This document shows, in pieces, positions 40,789 through 48,079 of a stretch of DNA of 48,079 bases (within the stretch, counting starts at the first letter, position 1; each line of letters begins with the position of its first letter). Source of the DNA: Streptomyces sp. CBMA291 (GTDB lineage Bacteria > Actinomycetota > Actinomycetes > Streptomycetales > Streptomycetaceae); assembly GCF_014596525.1 (NCBI RefSeq), contig NZ_MSJP01000102.1, forward strand, positions 1 through 48,079, written 5' to 3'. Made by a program: the position numbers and the translations under genes. The notes below the pieces were generated by a model. It was not told where the DNA came from. It did no database searches and saw only the letters and a list, made by a program, of their open reading frames with translations.

Positions 40789-41175
40789 ATGAGTGAACCG
40801 GGAATGAACCTGCTCTCACAGCTGTGGAAAGAGCACGCGCGCGCACCGTTCCCACCCCGCCTGCGCGGTCGGGAAATCGAAGGCGAGGACATGGTGATGC
40901 TGGACGCGGACATCGCCGGCTGCGTCTCCTCGTTCCTGAAGGGCCCCCTGGACGAGAAGCGCCGCGAAATCCTTCTCGAATCCGCCGCCGCCATCGAGAG
41001 AGTCCTGCCGTCCATCGATGAGGAGGACGGCGCGGTCGAGTACTACGAGCGCTTGCGAAACATGGCCAATCTGGCGACGGAACTCGGGAATGCCCACATA
41101 TCCGGCCAGGCGGAACCATGGAAGGTCCGACGGAATGGCACACGGTCCGGGCGCGGGTGGTGGCGAGACAGGTAG
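40789..41175 (+). CDS. conserved small actinobacterial protein of unknown function
   Basis: A 128-residue protein beginning MSEPGMNLLSQLWKEHARAPFPPRLRG, followed by VMLDADIAGCVSSFL and EYYERLRNMANLATELG. I recognise the pattern as a widespread Streptomyces hypothetical family without a known role; it is helical and lacks a signal peptide. ATG 40777 in the same frame is an alternative start. The last 20 residues are Arg/Gly-rich and may be a frame extension. Confidence 0.7.
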   Translation: MSEPGMNLLSQLWKEHARAPFPPRLRGREIEGEDMVMLDADIAGCVSSFLKGPLDEKRREILLESAAAIERVLPSIDEEDGAVEYYERLRNMANLATELGNAHISGQAEPWKVRRNGTRSGRGWWRDR

Positions 41176-41251
41176 AGGACCTCACGGCAGACCACACCGT
41201 ACGACCGTCACGACTCGGACATTTGCCGGAGCACTCGGACCGCCCCGCCGG

Positions 41252-41625
41252 TCAGACACCCGCGACCAGCGCGCCCAGGGCCGTACACCGGTGGGTGACC
41301 GAGTGATCCACGCGGGTCGTCGTCGTCAAGCCCGCCGATCTCAGCGCCGCCGCATGGGCCGAGGCCGTCGCGTTGCTGACGCGGAGCGCACGGGTCAGGG
41401 AAGTCGCGGTGTGAGGCTCGACGAGCAGCCGCAGGGCGTCCAGCCGGGTCCGACCCAGAACACCGGCCAAGGCCTCGACCCGGTCGACCGGACGGCCCCG
41501 CAGAAGGCGGGAACCCGGGACCGGCCGGGTGCGTCAGGACCACGGGACGGCCCGGAACGTCCTGAAGCAGCGGGCCCCCGAGTAGTGAAACGTGGGCAGC
41601 AGAATCAACCCGCGCCCATCGAGGC
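41252..41625 (-). pseudogene. decayed ArsR-family regulator
   Basis: The C-terminal winged helix is intact: LGRTRLDALRLLVEPHTATSLTRALRVSNATASAHAAALRSAGL (41252-41455 region). Upstream pieces typical of the DUF5937-ArsR type (DGRGLILLPTFHYS, then PGRPVVLTHPAG) lie in two other frames, one ended by a TGA at 41534. At least two frameshifts are needed to join them. No N-terminal part is recognised. Confidence 0.65.
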
Positions 41626-41981
41626 GGACACCGCGCCCCGGCACGGCCCCGGGCCATTCCCACACCCCTTGCGAAGCCGACTGCCCGGAGCCAAGCCGGT
41701 CAGCGCGGCAGCCAGAACGTCGAGGAAGGAGCGCGGACGGCCCGCCGGAACCAGATCGCCCATCGGATCGGCTCCGGCGGGGAGAGCGCTGCTTGCCTCC
41801 CGGGTATCTATGACGGCGAGCGTGCAGTGGCCGCAGCGGCTCTGGTCGTCGCCCAGCATCCTGATGGCGATCCAGTGTGTTCGAACCATGGCCCATCAGA
41901 GCCGCTCATCCCTGCGGACCGAAACCACCTGCTCGGCAGGGATGCCTGGGTTCACGGGAGGAACCACCCCGTGACGGCGAA
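41626..41981. other. region without a recognised gene
   Basis: A minus frame (41605-41889) begins MVRTHWIAIRMLGDDQSRCG and contains SFLDVLAAALTGL. It matches no family I know and overlaps the ArsR remnant. It may be another decayed gene. Confidence 0.35.
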
Positions 41982-42806
41982 TCAGGCGTACGTATAGAAC
42001 TGCGTGTGGTCCAACATGCTCTGCGGGGTGGTGTTCGACCAGGGCGGCATGGTCTCGTTCAGATCGATCACATCGGTCGTCCCACCGGTGGGGAGGTACG
42101 GGGCACTCGTCGGATGGAGCGCCTGCCAGTCGGCCCAGAGCTTGTCGACGAAGGCGTGGTGCAGCCAGAACACCGGATCGTTCGGGGACACGCTCGTCTC
42201 CATGTGACCCCACACCCAGGTGTGCACCCGGTTGTGCATGCTCATGTACCCGGCGGAGCCCTCCAGCGTGGAGCGGAATCCCGCCGAGCCGTCACGGAAG
42301 GGCGCGGAGTCGTAGGTGGGCATGGCCAGGGCGGCGTCGACGTCGGACCGGGGCGGAAGCGACGGCACGCGATAGGCCAGATTGCGGGCGAGGAAGGGGC
42401 GACTGTCGACCGACACGTTGATCGTCCAGTTCCCGCCGGAATGCGCGAACGGCCCGTCCATCACCTGGTCGTCCAGAGGGCGTCCGGTGCCGCCGAGGAA
42501 GTCCGGGGCCCAGAGCGAGGAGCCGACGGTGTTATCGGCCGTCCAGTCCCAGTACGGGATCGAGACCGACGCGTCGACCTTCTGTAGTTCGTTCTCGAAA
42601 TCGATGAGGAACTTTCGGTGCCAGGGCAGGAAGGACGGCCCGAAGTGGCCTACGTACACACCGGTGTTCATGTCTATCGCGAAACGCGTACGATGGGCGA
42701 GTACGAAATCGTCGTACAGGCCTTTTCGTTTGACTTCCAGTACCGCGTCGACAAATGCCTTCTTCTCAAGGGAGGCAAGGCTCGCCTGGTTCTTCCGTAC
42801 GGTCAT
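41982..42806 (-). CDS. melC2: tyrosinase
   Basis: A 274-residue type-3 copper enzyme. The CuA ligands are His38, His54 and His63 (AHRTRF, YVGHFG, FLPWHRKF), and the CuB ligands His191, His195 and His217 (MHNRVHTWVWGHME, DPVFWLHHAF). It lacks a signal peptide, as expected, because it is exported bound to MelC1. It oxidises tyrosine and L-DOPA towards melanin. It follows melC1 by 17 bases with GGGAG before the ATG. Confidence 0.95.
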   Translation of the reverse strand: MTVRKNQASLASLEKKAFVDAVLEVKRKGLYDDFVLAHRTRFAIDMNTGVYVGHFGPSFLPWHRKFLIDFENELQKVDASVSIPYWDWTADNTVGSSLWAPDFLGGTGRPLDDQVMDGPFAHSGGNWTINVSVDSRPFLARNLAYRVPSLPPRSDVDAALAMPTYDSAPFRDGSAGFRSTLEGSAGYMSMHNRVHTWVWGHMETSVSPNDPVFWLHHAFVDKLWADWQALHPTSAPYLPTGGTTDVIDLNETMPPWSNTTPQSMLDHTQFYTYA

Positions 42807-42823
42807 GGCTGGCTGCTCCCGGA

Positions 42824-43237
42824 TCAGGCGGTGGGGTCGAACGGAACGACGACGGCGCCCTTGAGCGAGACGACCGCGGTACGAGCGGCCTCCAGCGGGG
42901 TCGCGAATCTTTCATAGTGGTTGATCGTGCTGCTCCAGCCGCTCCTCCCGTGCTGCATCACGGGGAGTTCGCGGCCGTCGATCAGCACGCGGTAGCCGGC
43001 GTCGTGCCCGGCGTGTGCGTGTGCATGTGCGCTGGCGTAGGCCGCGCCGGGCGTGCCCTGGATACGGCGACCATGGAAGACCTCGTCGAATGAGCCGGGC
43101 GCCCCGGCTGAGACTCCTTCGTCCCCGGTCCCGGTCGGCACGGTGTCCGCGAACGCGGAGGTGACGCCGACGAGCGCGCCGACCGCAGCGACGCCGACGA
43201 CGGCCCCGAGGGCCTGGCGGCGAGTGGGTTTGGGCAT
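42824..43237 (-). CDS. melC1: tyrosinase copper chaperone
   Basis: A 137-residue protein with a twin-arginine signal (PTRRQALGAVVGVAAVGALVG, cleavage near 30). The His-rich segment SAHAHAHAGHD and the sequence YRVLIDGRELPVMQHGRSGWSSTINHYERF are hallmark MelC1 features for copper delivery. It forms a complex with tyrosinase, loads copper and exports it by the Tat pathway. It is the first gene of the melC operon. Confidence 0.95.
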   Translation of the reverse strand: MPKPTRRQALGAVVGVAAVGALVGVTSAFADTVPTGTGDEGVSAGAPGSFDEVFHGRRIQGTPGAAYASAHAHAHAGHDAGYRVLIDGRELPVMQHGRSGWSSTINHYERFATPLEAARTAVVSLKGAVVVPFDPTA

Positions 43238-43858
43238 GACAGATGTACCCCCAAAGACACATGGCTGAGGCGCCCCGGGCTGTTCGGGGCCGCCGTGATC
43301 ATGTGTACACGGGGGGAGCCCATCCCATAAGAAGGCAGGTAGAGGTTGGCTCTTATACGGACAGGTATTCACGGTCGTAAGGGCGCCACCGGCCCGTCAT
43401 GGCGCTCGATTTCGACGCCAGGTGAACCCGCAAGGCGCAGCTCTTTCCGTGTTTGTGCCATCGATATGAAGATCTTTCGGAATCAGTCGTGCCGTCGCCC
43501 GCCGAAACCATGATCCACTCATGGCCGGAAGCAGGGGGCCTTGGACGGCGACGATGAAACCGGATTCGGCTCATCCATGGGTGACGATCCCGCACGGTCC
43601 GGACTCCAACTCGATGACCATGTCTTCGGCCGGTGGCAGCGTCGTCCTCGAACGCGACTCCGACCTCCGTCCCCCTCGCGGTGATCAAGGAGCCTTTCAG
43701 CGCGGCTACCGATCGGGTGACCTCGACGGGGTGAGCGGACAGGCCGCAACGCACGAGGTTCCCGTGCCGTCGAGGGGAGGCGTTCGAAGTCTCAACCCAC
43801 CGGCACAAAAGCCTCGCTGATTCCCGGCCCTGCCGTACCCGGCAACTCTCCTCATGCC
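43238..43858. other. 621-bp region without a recognised gene
   Basis: The first 120 bases should carry the melC promoter. The rest has open frames on both strands (for example minus 43353-43808) with no family resemblance. It probably includes decayed sequence. Confidence 0.4.
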
Positions 43859-44020
43859 GTGGTCGAGTGGGCCACGATGCTCATCGCCACCCGTGAGAGT
43901 GATCGGCGCCGCGAACTCCCACCGCACCAGCATGCGCTGGCCGCGCTGGTAGACCTACGCCGCCACGACACCCTCACCCGGATCACGGCCGGCTCCGGGA
44001 CATCCGTCGGCACTGCCCAT
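43859..44020 (+). pseudogene. IS5-type transposase N-terminal fragment
   Basis: LAALVDLRRHDTLTRITAGSGTSVGTAHAYIR is the N-terminal helix-turn-helix of IS5-group transposases common in Streptomyces. The frame then runs into unrelated sequence; no catalytic part is present. Confidence 0.65.
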
Positions 44021-44149
44021 GCCTACATCCGACTCCCCGGCGGTGAACTCACCCCCACCGTTTCTACACGAGTGGCGGATCGCACACCTTCCCCCGGACA
44101 CCAGGCCACTGCCCTCGGTGACCCACTGCAAGCACCTGCTCCGACGCCA

Positions 44150-44610
44150 CCGCGCCAGCGACGGTGAACACTGCGGGGGAGGAGCGCAGCGCCCCTGCCC
44201 CGCCAGCGACATCGCCGACCGGGCGCTGAAGGACCAGATGGCCCACTGCGGCTTCCTCGCCGAGCTGCTGATAGCCGAGTGCGACGACAGGTGACGATCG
44301 CCCGCTACGGCCGCGTTGACCTGCTCTGCATCGACGAACTCGGTCACACGGAACTCGACCGCCGAGGCGCCGAACTCCTCGTTCCTGACCGAACGCGAAG
44401 AGAACAGCGTCGCCATCGCCTCCAATGAGTCCTTCGACGGCTGGACCAAGGCATTCACCGCCCCCGCCTCTGCGCGGCCATCGTCGACCGTCTCACCTTC
44501 AACGGCACCATCACCGAGACCGGAACCGACTCCTACCGACTCGCCAGCACCCGCACTCGCACCGAGGAGTCGGCCAGGCCGGCTGCTGGTCGGATCAGTT
44601 TGTGGTGGGT
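44150..44610 (+). pseudogene. IS21-family IstB remnant with internal deletion
   Basis: Pieces follow in order: ALKDQMAHCGFLAELLIAECDDR, a stop, then TIARYGRVDLLCIDELGHTELDRRGAELL (Walker B region), then, in other frames, TEREENSVAIASNESFDGWTKAF and LCAAIVDRLTFNGTITETGTDSYRLAS. The segment between CDDR and TIARYG, which carries the Walker A loop, is deleted. Frameshifts occur near 44375 and 44460. Confidence 0.85.
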
Positions 44611-45320
44611 ATGGACTCGGTGAGCAGGGAGAGGACGTCGTGCCAGGCTCGCTGCGCGTGTCGTGGGTGGAAGCCGACGCCGGGAGGCGTGGTGTGGTCC
44701 ACTGGTGGATGGTGGAAGGCGTGGAGGGCTCCGCCGTAGACCGTGAGGCGCCAGTCGACGCCTGCGGCTTGCATCTCTTCGGCGAACGCGACCCGTTGCG
44801 CGGGCGGCATGATCGGGTCTTCCGATCCGACTCCGGCCCATACCGGGCAGCGAATGCGAGCGGCCTCGCCCGGTCGGCCGGTGGTCAGCGCATTGACCGT
44901 CGCGATCACGCGCAGGTCTACGCCATCGCGGCCGAGTTCCAGCGCTACGGCGCCCCCGGTGCCGTAGCCGATGGCGGCGGTCCGGTCGGGGTCGGCCCGC
45001 GGTTCGGCGCGCAATACATCGAGCGCCGCGTGGCCGATTCCTCGCATCCGGTCGGGGTCGGCGAGCAGGGGCAGGCAACGGGCCAACATTTCCTCCGGAT
45101 CCTCCAGATAGCGTCCGCCGTGGAGATCGAAGGCCAAGGCCACGTATCCCAGCTCGGCCAGAGCATCGGCCCGACGGCGCTCGACATCACTGAGCCCCAT
45201 CCCCTCAGGTCCGATCAGGACTGCGGGCCGACGCTCGGCACCAGCCGGGAGCGCGAGATATCCGACCATCGTCAGGTTGTCGGCCGGGTATGCGACCGTA
45301 CGAGTGGTGATCGTCGTCAT
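44595..45320 (-). CDS. dienelactone hydrolase-like alpha/beta hydrolase, nucleophile replaced
   Basis: A 241-residue DLH-family protein: VGYLALP, LIGPEGMGLSDVERRRADALAELGY, Asp168 in GSEDPIMPP and His200 in YGGALHAFHHP. The nucleophile elbow, normally Gly-Tyr-Cys-x-Gly-Gly, reads GYGTGG (118-123), so Cys is Gly120. Either the enzyme is inactive or it has another role. Its 3' end overlaps the IstB remnant by a few bases, so the gene is older than or was interrupted near the insertion. Confidence 0.8.
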   Translation of the reverse strand: MTTITTRTVAYPADNLTMVGYLALPAGAERRPAVLIGPEGMGLSDVERRRADALAELGYVALAFDLHGGRYLEDPEEMLARCLPLLADPDRMRGIGHAALDVLRAEPRADPDRTAAIGYGTGGAVALELGRDGVDLRVIATVNALTTGRPGEAARIRCPVWAGVGSEDPIMPPAQRVAFAEEMQAAGVDWRLTVYGGALHAFHHPPVDHTTPPGVGFHPRHAQRAWHDVLSLLTESIPTTN

Positions 45321-45715
45321 ACGAATGGACGGTAATGAGAATTCCGCCCGCGCGTGCCGGTGTTCACTGATGGCAGAGCCGTCTGTCCCGAATACGCCCA
45401 TGTCCAAGATGCTTCGTATCGTGCGCGGCACCGGCCACACCACGTCCTTCACGGCGACCCTCCAGGCCCACCGGCCGGCCGGAGAGGAAGCGCAGACTAA
45501 CCGGGCCGCCCGGCGGCACACACGGGTCCGGCCGGAGGCCGGAGGCGATGCCGAGGCTGAAGAACATCGGCGCCGCGAAGCCGTACCGGCCGACCGCCGG
45601 AGAGAGCGACAACTGGCCGAATCCGGGCCCGAGGCTCTCCACCAAAACGATCGACTGAACCTGATCGCCCAAAGGCTGTCGCGCAAGGATCTTGACCCCG
45701 AGTGCGTAGCGGCTT
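45321..45715. other. gap containing an IS630 3'-end remnant
   Basis: The segment at about 45531-45673 is an inverted copy, at roughly 85-90% by eye, of 46701-46850. It encodes the same phrase PRLKNIGAAKPYRPTA on the plus strand. The rest should contain the promoter of the hydrolase gene. Confidence 0.7.
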
Positions 45716-46285
45716 TCAGAGCTGGCGAGGTGTTCGGCCGGTGGTTCGTGGTGTGTCCAGGGACTGGGCGAAGCTGGCAAGCCTGTGGAAGTCGTTCTCC
45801 CGGATGCCAATCCGTGGGTTGACGTGGTGGAGGAGCTCGGGACCTTGGTGATGGGCCGTCACATAGGTCTGATCCAGCTCGCTCTGCTCGTCGTCCACCC
45901 AAGCGAAAGGACGGCCGCCTGCGTAGTCCACTAGCGGTCCGGTCTTCCAGTGGACTCCATCGGGACGTTCTCGGAGCAGGACATCGCCGAAGTCCACGAA
46001 GGGAAGTTCCGGAAGGCCGAGGACCGGTGCGATCCACCGGTTGGCGTCGTCCATCCATGTGGTGGCCCAGCACAGCTCGAAGCCGAGCTGGAGCAGGGTT
46101 CGTCCGTGCTCCGGGTTGAGCCAGACTCGCAAGGGGCGTCGTCGGGACGACATGCCTCTGTCGTCCCGACGAGCGTCGTCCCGGGGGACCCGGAGTGTGG
46201 TGTAGCCGTCGGGTCGCCTCTCCGGCTTGGCTGCGTAGGGGTTGAGTGGCCCGTCCACGTCGAGGAACAGCAGAGGTCGATTCAC
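45716..46285 (-). CDS. HAD-like hydrolase
   Basis: A 189-residue protein beginning MNRPLLFLDVDGPLNPYAAKPERRPDGY, with the nucleophile Asp9 and Asp11. WATTWMDDANRWIAPVLGLPELPF and RPFAWVDDE (the acidic motif IV) follow. This is a common Streptomyces HAD family without an assigned substrate. The C-terminal tail after HHVNPRIGIRENDFHRLASF runs into IS-derived sequence and may be altered. Confidence 0.85.
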   Translation of the reverse strand: MNRPLLFLDVDGPLNPYAAKPERRPDGYTTLRVPRDDARRDDRGMSSRRRPLRVWLNPEHGRTLLQLGFELCWATTWMDDANRWIAPVLGLPELPFVDFGDVLLRERPDGVHWKTGPLVDYAGGRPFAWVDDEQSELDQTYVTAHHQGPELLHHVNPRIGIRENDFHRLASFAQSLDTPRTTGRTPRQL

Positions 46286-46365
46286 GGACTCCCTCGGTTC
46301 TGCTCACTGTGGACTCCCTCGACCAGCGTAGCTGTGGGCATGCCTCGGCACTGAGCACAGCCTGA

Positions 46366-46470
46366 GTGATGATCACGGCATCGGAGCCGTCCCGAGTAAC
46401 CCCGTTTGCGGGGCTGAGCCCGCGCTGCTTCGGCAAACTACTGACCGCGCTCCGACGCTATGGAGCAGAT
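46366..46470 (+). pseudogene. IS5-family transposase N-terminal fragment
   Basis: ITASEPSRVTPFAGLSPRCFGKLLTALRRYGADV is the start of a frequent Streptomyces IS5-group transposase (LSPRQF.KLV..L). The similarity ends at about 46470 and the frame continues into unrelated, less GC-rich sequence. Confidence 0.75.
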
Positions 46471-46700
46471 GTGATCCCCGGTACGTTCTGCGTAGCAGTC
46501 CTTCCTGGTAGGGCTGGCTTCTCTGGCATGTTTGGGTGTCAGGTTGAGCCTGGTATTGGTACCGGTCGTACTTTGCTGAGAGCGGTTAATCCTGGTGGAG
46601 GTGGGTCAGGGGCCGTCTCGGGTGAAGCGCGGTAGGGGCTGCTCGGCCTTGGTAGTGCCCAGGCGCAGGGTGGTGGTGTATTTCAAGATCTGGTCGTGCT

Positions 46701-46850
46701 GCTGGGTGATCAGGTCCAGTCCCGGTCGTTTTGGTGGAGAGCTGCGGGCCCGGATTCGGCCAGTTGTCGCCCTCTCTGGCGGTCGGCCGGTACGGCTTCG
46801 CGGCGCCGATGTTCTTCAGCCTCGGCGCCGCCTCCGGCTTCAGCCGGGCC
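46701..46850. repeat. inverted copy of 45531-45673
   Basis: About 140 bp shared in inverted orientation with 45531-45673, including CGTTTTGGTGGAGAGC and GGTACGGCTTCGCGGCGCC. It lies at the 3' end of the IS630 remnant, so both are probably remains of the same element type. Confidence 0.8.
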
Positions 46851-47290
46851 TGGTGGGTGTGAAGTGGGCCGCGTTCAAGACCGGTGTTGGCCAGTTCGTC
46901 CGGGTGCAGCTCGGGTAAGTAGGAGGGCAGGAAGCGCAGCGCGGTCTGTTCTTCGTGGCTGTCGGGCCGGGCCCGGACGGTCTTCGAGCGGGGGGCCGAG
47001 TGCCGGTCGATGTTCAAGTGGTCCTTCCAGGCGAAGTCGCTGACAAGCCGGGGCGAGGAAACGGCACATGACCTTCGCGTCGGACCACTTCGTGAACACC
47101 CTGGAAGACATCCGGCCTTCTGTGCTGATCGCGGACATCACGCTCACGGAGAACCGGTTCCCCATCTGACGGACGACCAGAGCCCGTCCCCGCTCGCCCC
47201 AGGTGTGACCGGCAACCTGGGGCGAGCAGACCCCGGCCTGGCCGGCGAAGAGAACCTCACCGTTCTCCGCCTGAGCCCGGCCCCCAGCCA
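46836..47290 (-). pseudogene. IS630-family transposase remnant
   Basis: In order on the minus strand: LFAGQAGVCSPQVAGHTWGE, MGNRFSVSVMSAISTEGRM, VFTKWSDAKVMCRFL, then after a frameshift NIDRHSAPRSKTVRARPDSH and ALRFLPSYLPELHPDEL. These are the DDE blocks of IS630. The first catalytic Asp (usually FADQAG) is Gly, and the block between the two frames is disrupted. The element is dead. Confidence 0.85.
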
Positions 47291-47464
47291 GGTCTCTTCG
47301 TGCCAGAAGCAGACTCCTTTCACATCCTGCTCGACAGCCCGCTCATCCAGACGCTGGAACGTCAAGCCCCAGCATGCCCAGGCACTTACCCACCACCAGC
47401 TCGGTAAAGCAGGCCCCCAGCACAAGCTGAAGACCCACTCGCCTGCCAAAGCCAGTGCCTAGAA

Positions 47465-47930
47465 CCGACCAGAAAACCCCAGTCCACACGAAGCACGGCC
47501 AAGAACAACCCGCCGGACCAAGACCCACTCTCCACCTCAAACAGAACCCGATACACGCCAACCCAGCAACCGCACAGACGCGCCAACACCAGCCCGGCCC
47601 TTGCGGCCTGCCACCTCACCCACCAGCCACCCACCACCCTGACCGACACCCACAACAAAACCGCGACCCCAACCCCGCCCGCCCCCCCAACAACGCGGAC
47701 ACCGCCAAACAACCGCACCCACACACAGCCACCACAACCACCCACCCCCACCAGACCACTCACACACAACCAACAACCACGAACACAAAGAATTCCAGAC
47801 CAATATGACCACCCATCAAACCAAGAATAGACCGCACCAAAGAATCCAAGAATAAAATCCGAAACCAATTAACCAGAAAGGCAAAAGGCAAGAAACCATT
47901 ATCCGAAAACAAGCAGCACCCTGCCCCGTA
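47465..47930. other. A/C-rich strand-asymmetric subtelomeric tract
   Basis: The plus strand is dominated by C and A with few G and T (runs such as CCACAACCACCCACCCCCAC). GC drops towards 47800-47900. Frames on both strands are open only because of composition and match nothing. No gene is called. Confidence 0.75.
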
Positions 47931-47944
47931 GTCAGCCGCTTTTA

Positions 47945-48063
47945 CTGCGATTCGCGGAGCGAATCGCAGCGGTTGGATCGCGGAGCGATCCAACCAGGCG
48001 TCACGAAGTGACGCCACCAACTGCACTGCGGAGCAGGGCAGTTGAACCGCCGCGTAGCGGCGG
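47945..48063. other. telomeric palindrome array
   Basis: Five consecutive palindromes with three-base loops: 47945-47969 (11-bp stem, loop GGA), 47971-47995 (11 bp, GGA), 47997-48015 (8 bp, GAA), 48018-48044 (11 pairs and one mismatch, GGA) and 48047-48063 (7 bp, GTA). Densely packed palindromes with purine-bounded G-N-A loops are the known structure of Streptomyces telomeric 3' overhangs. The remaining 16 bases to the window end may be part of the outermost palindrome. The sequence differs from the archetypal chromosome telomere that begins CCCGCGGAGCGGG. Confidence 0.85.
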
Positions 48064-48079
48064 CGCGTCGCGTCTGCGG

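Noticed and set aside
44595..46436. A 613-codon minus-strand open frame
   Set aside because: Only the last 241 codons form a recognisable protein. The upstream part runs through IS remnants and the HAD gene in a wrong frame.
47386..47868. A 160-residue Gly/Val/Trp-rich membrane-like frame
   Set aside because: It is the translation of the A/C-rich tract read on the other strand. The residues follow base composition, and no start site or family is seen.

Overview
The window reads as the right-hand end of a linear actinobacterial replicon, almost certainly Streptomyces. The genes are very GC-rich with GC-biased third positions, and GTG and TTG starts are common. Streptomyces-type gene sets are present: a gamma-butyrolactone synthase/receptor pair, a melC tyrosinase operon, mycothiol/DinB-type enzymes and an FprB-type reductase. 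The last 150 bases are a chain of five short palindromes with GGA, GAA or GTA loops, which is how Streptomyces telomeres look. No rRNA, tRNA or CRISPR array was seen.

Layout. (1) 1-4.3 kb: the edge of an extracellular contractile injection system (eCIS) locus: a truncated peptidoglycan-binding-like protein, the AAA+ ATPase, a DUF4255 (Pvc16-type) protein and a LuxR-type regulator. (2) 4.8-10.2 kb: a TetR regulator divergent from an EthA-like Baeyer-Villiger monooxygenase, followed by an AurF-like diiron oxygenase and a ferredoxin-fused NADPH reductase (FprB). (3) 10.3-18.7 kb: mixed housekeeping and accessory genes (DinB/maleylpyruvate isomerase-like, MFS, TOPRIM, GyrI-like, HtpX with PspAB, acyl-CoA ligase, arylamine N-acetyltransferase), with two separate perfect heptamer arrays. 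(4) 18.8-19.4 kb: a beta-glucosidase deletion scar.

(5) 19.5-39.8 kb: a biosynthetic gene cluster with its own regulation. AfsA-type synthase and receptor are divergent. They are followed by an NmrA-like reductase, an SDR, a second receptor-like TetR, a domesticated IS701-type transposase with lost catalytic acids, and a StrR-like activator. The enzymes are a TrxR-like ferredoxin reductase, a 2Fe-2S ferredoxin, a haem-oxygenase-like diiron oxidase, three successive ATP-grasp ligases, a DUF885 peptidase and a SLOG-like protein. Then come an HxlR/MFS pair and a class V aminotransferase. I infer a small peptide-like product carrying an oxidatively modified amino acid. AT-rich palindromes of one design lie between afsA and its receptor and twice more in a 0.5-kb inverted duplication upstream of the transposase-like gene. 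This suggests a shared regulatory circuit.

(6) 39.9-43.2 kb: a secreted beta/gamma-crystallin-like protein, a small conserved protein, a decayed ArsR gene and melC1-melC2. (7) 43.3-47.4 kb: a subtelomeric graveyard of IS5, IS21 (IstB) and IS630 fragments, with a dienelactone-hydrolase-like gene and a HAD-like gene between them. (8) 47.45-47.9 kb: a strongly A/C-rich strand-asymmetric tract. (9) 47.945-48.063 kb: telomeric palindromes.
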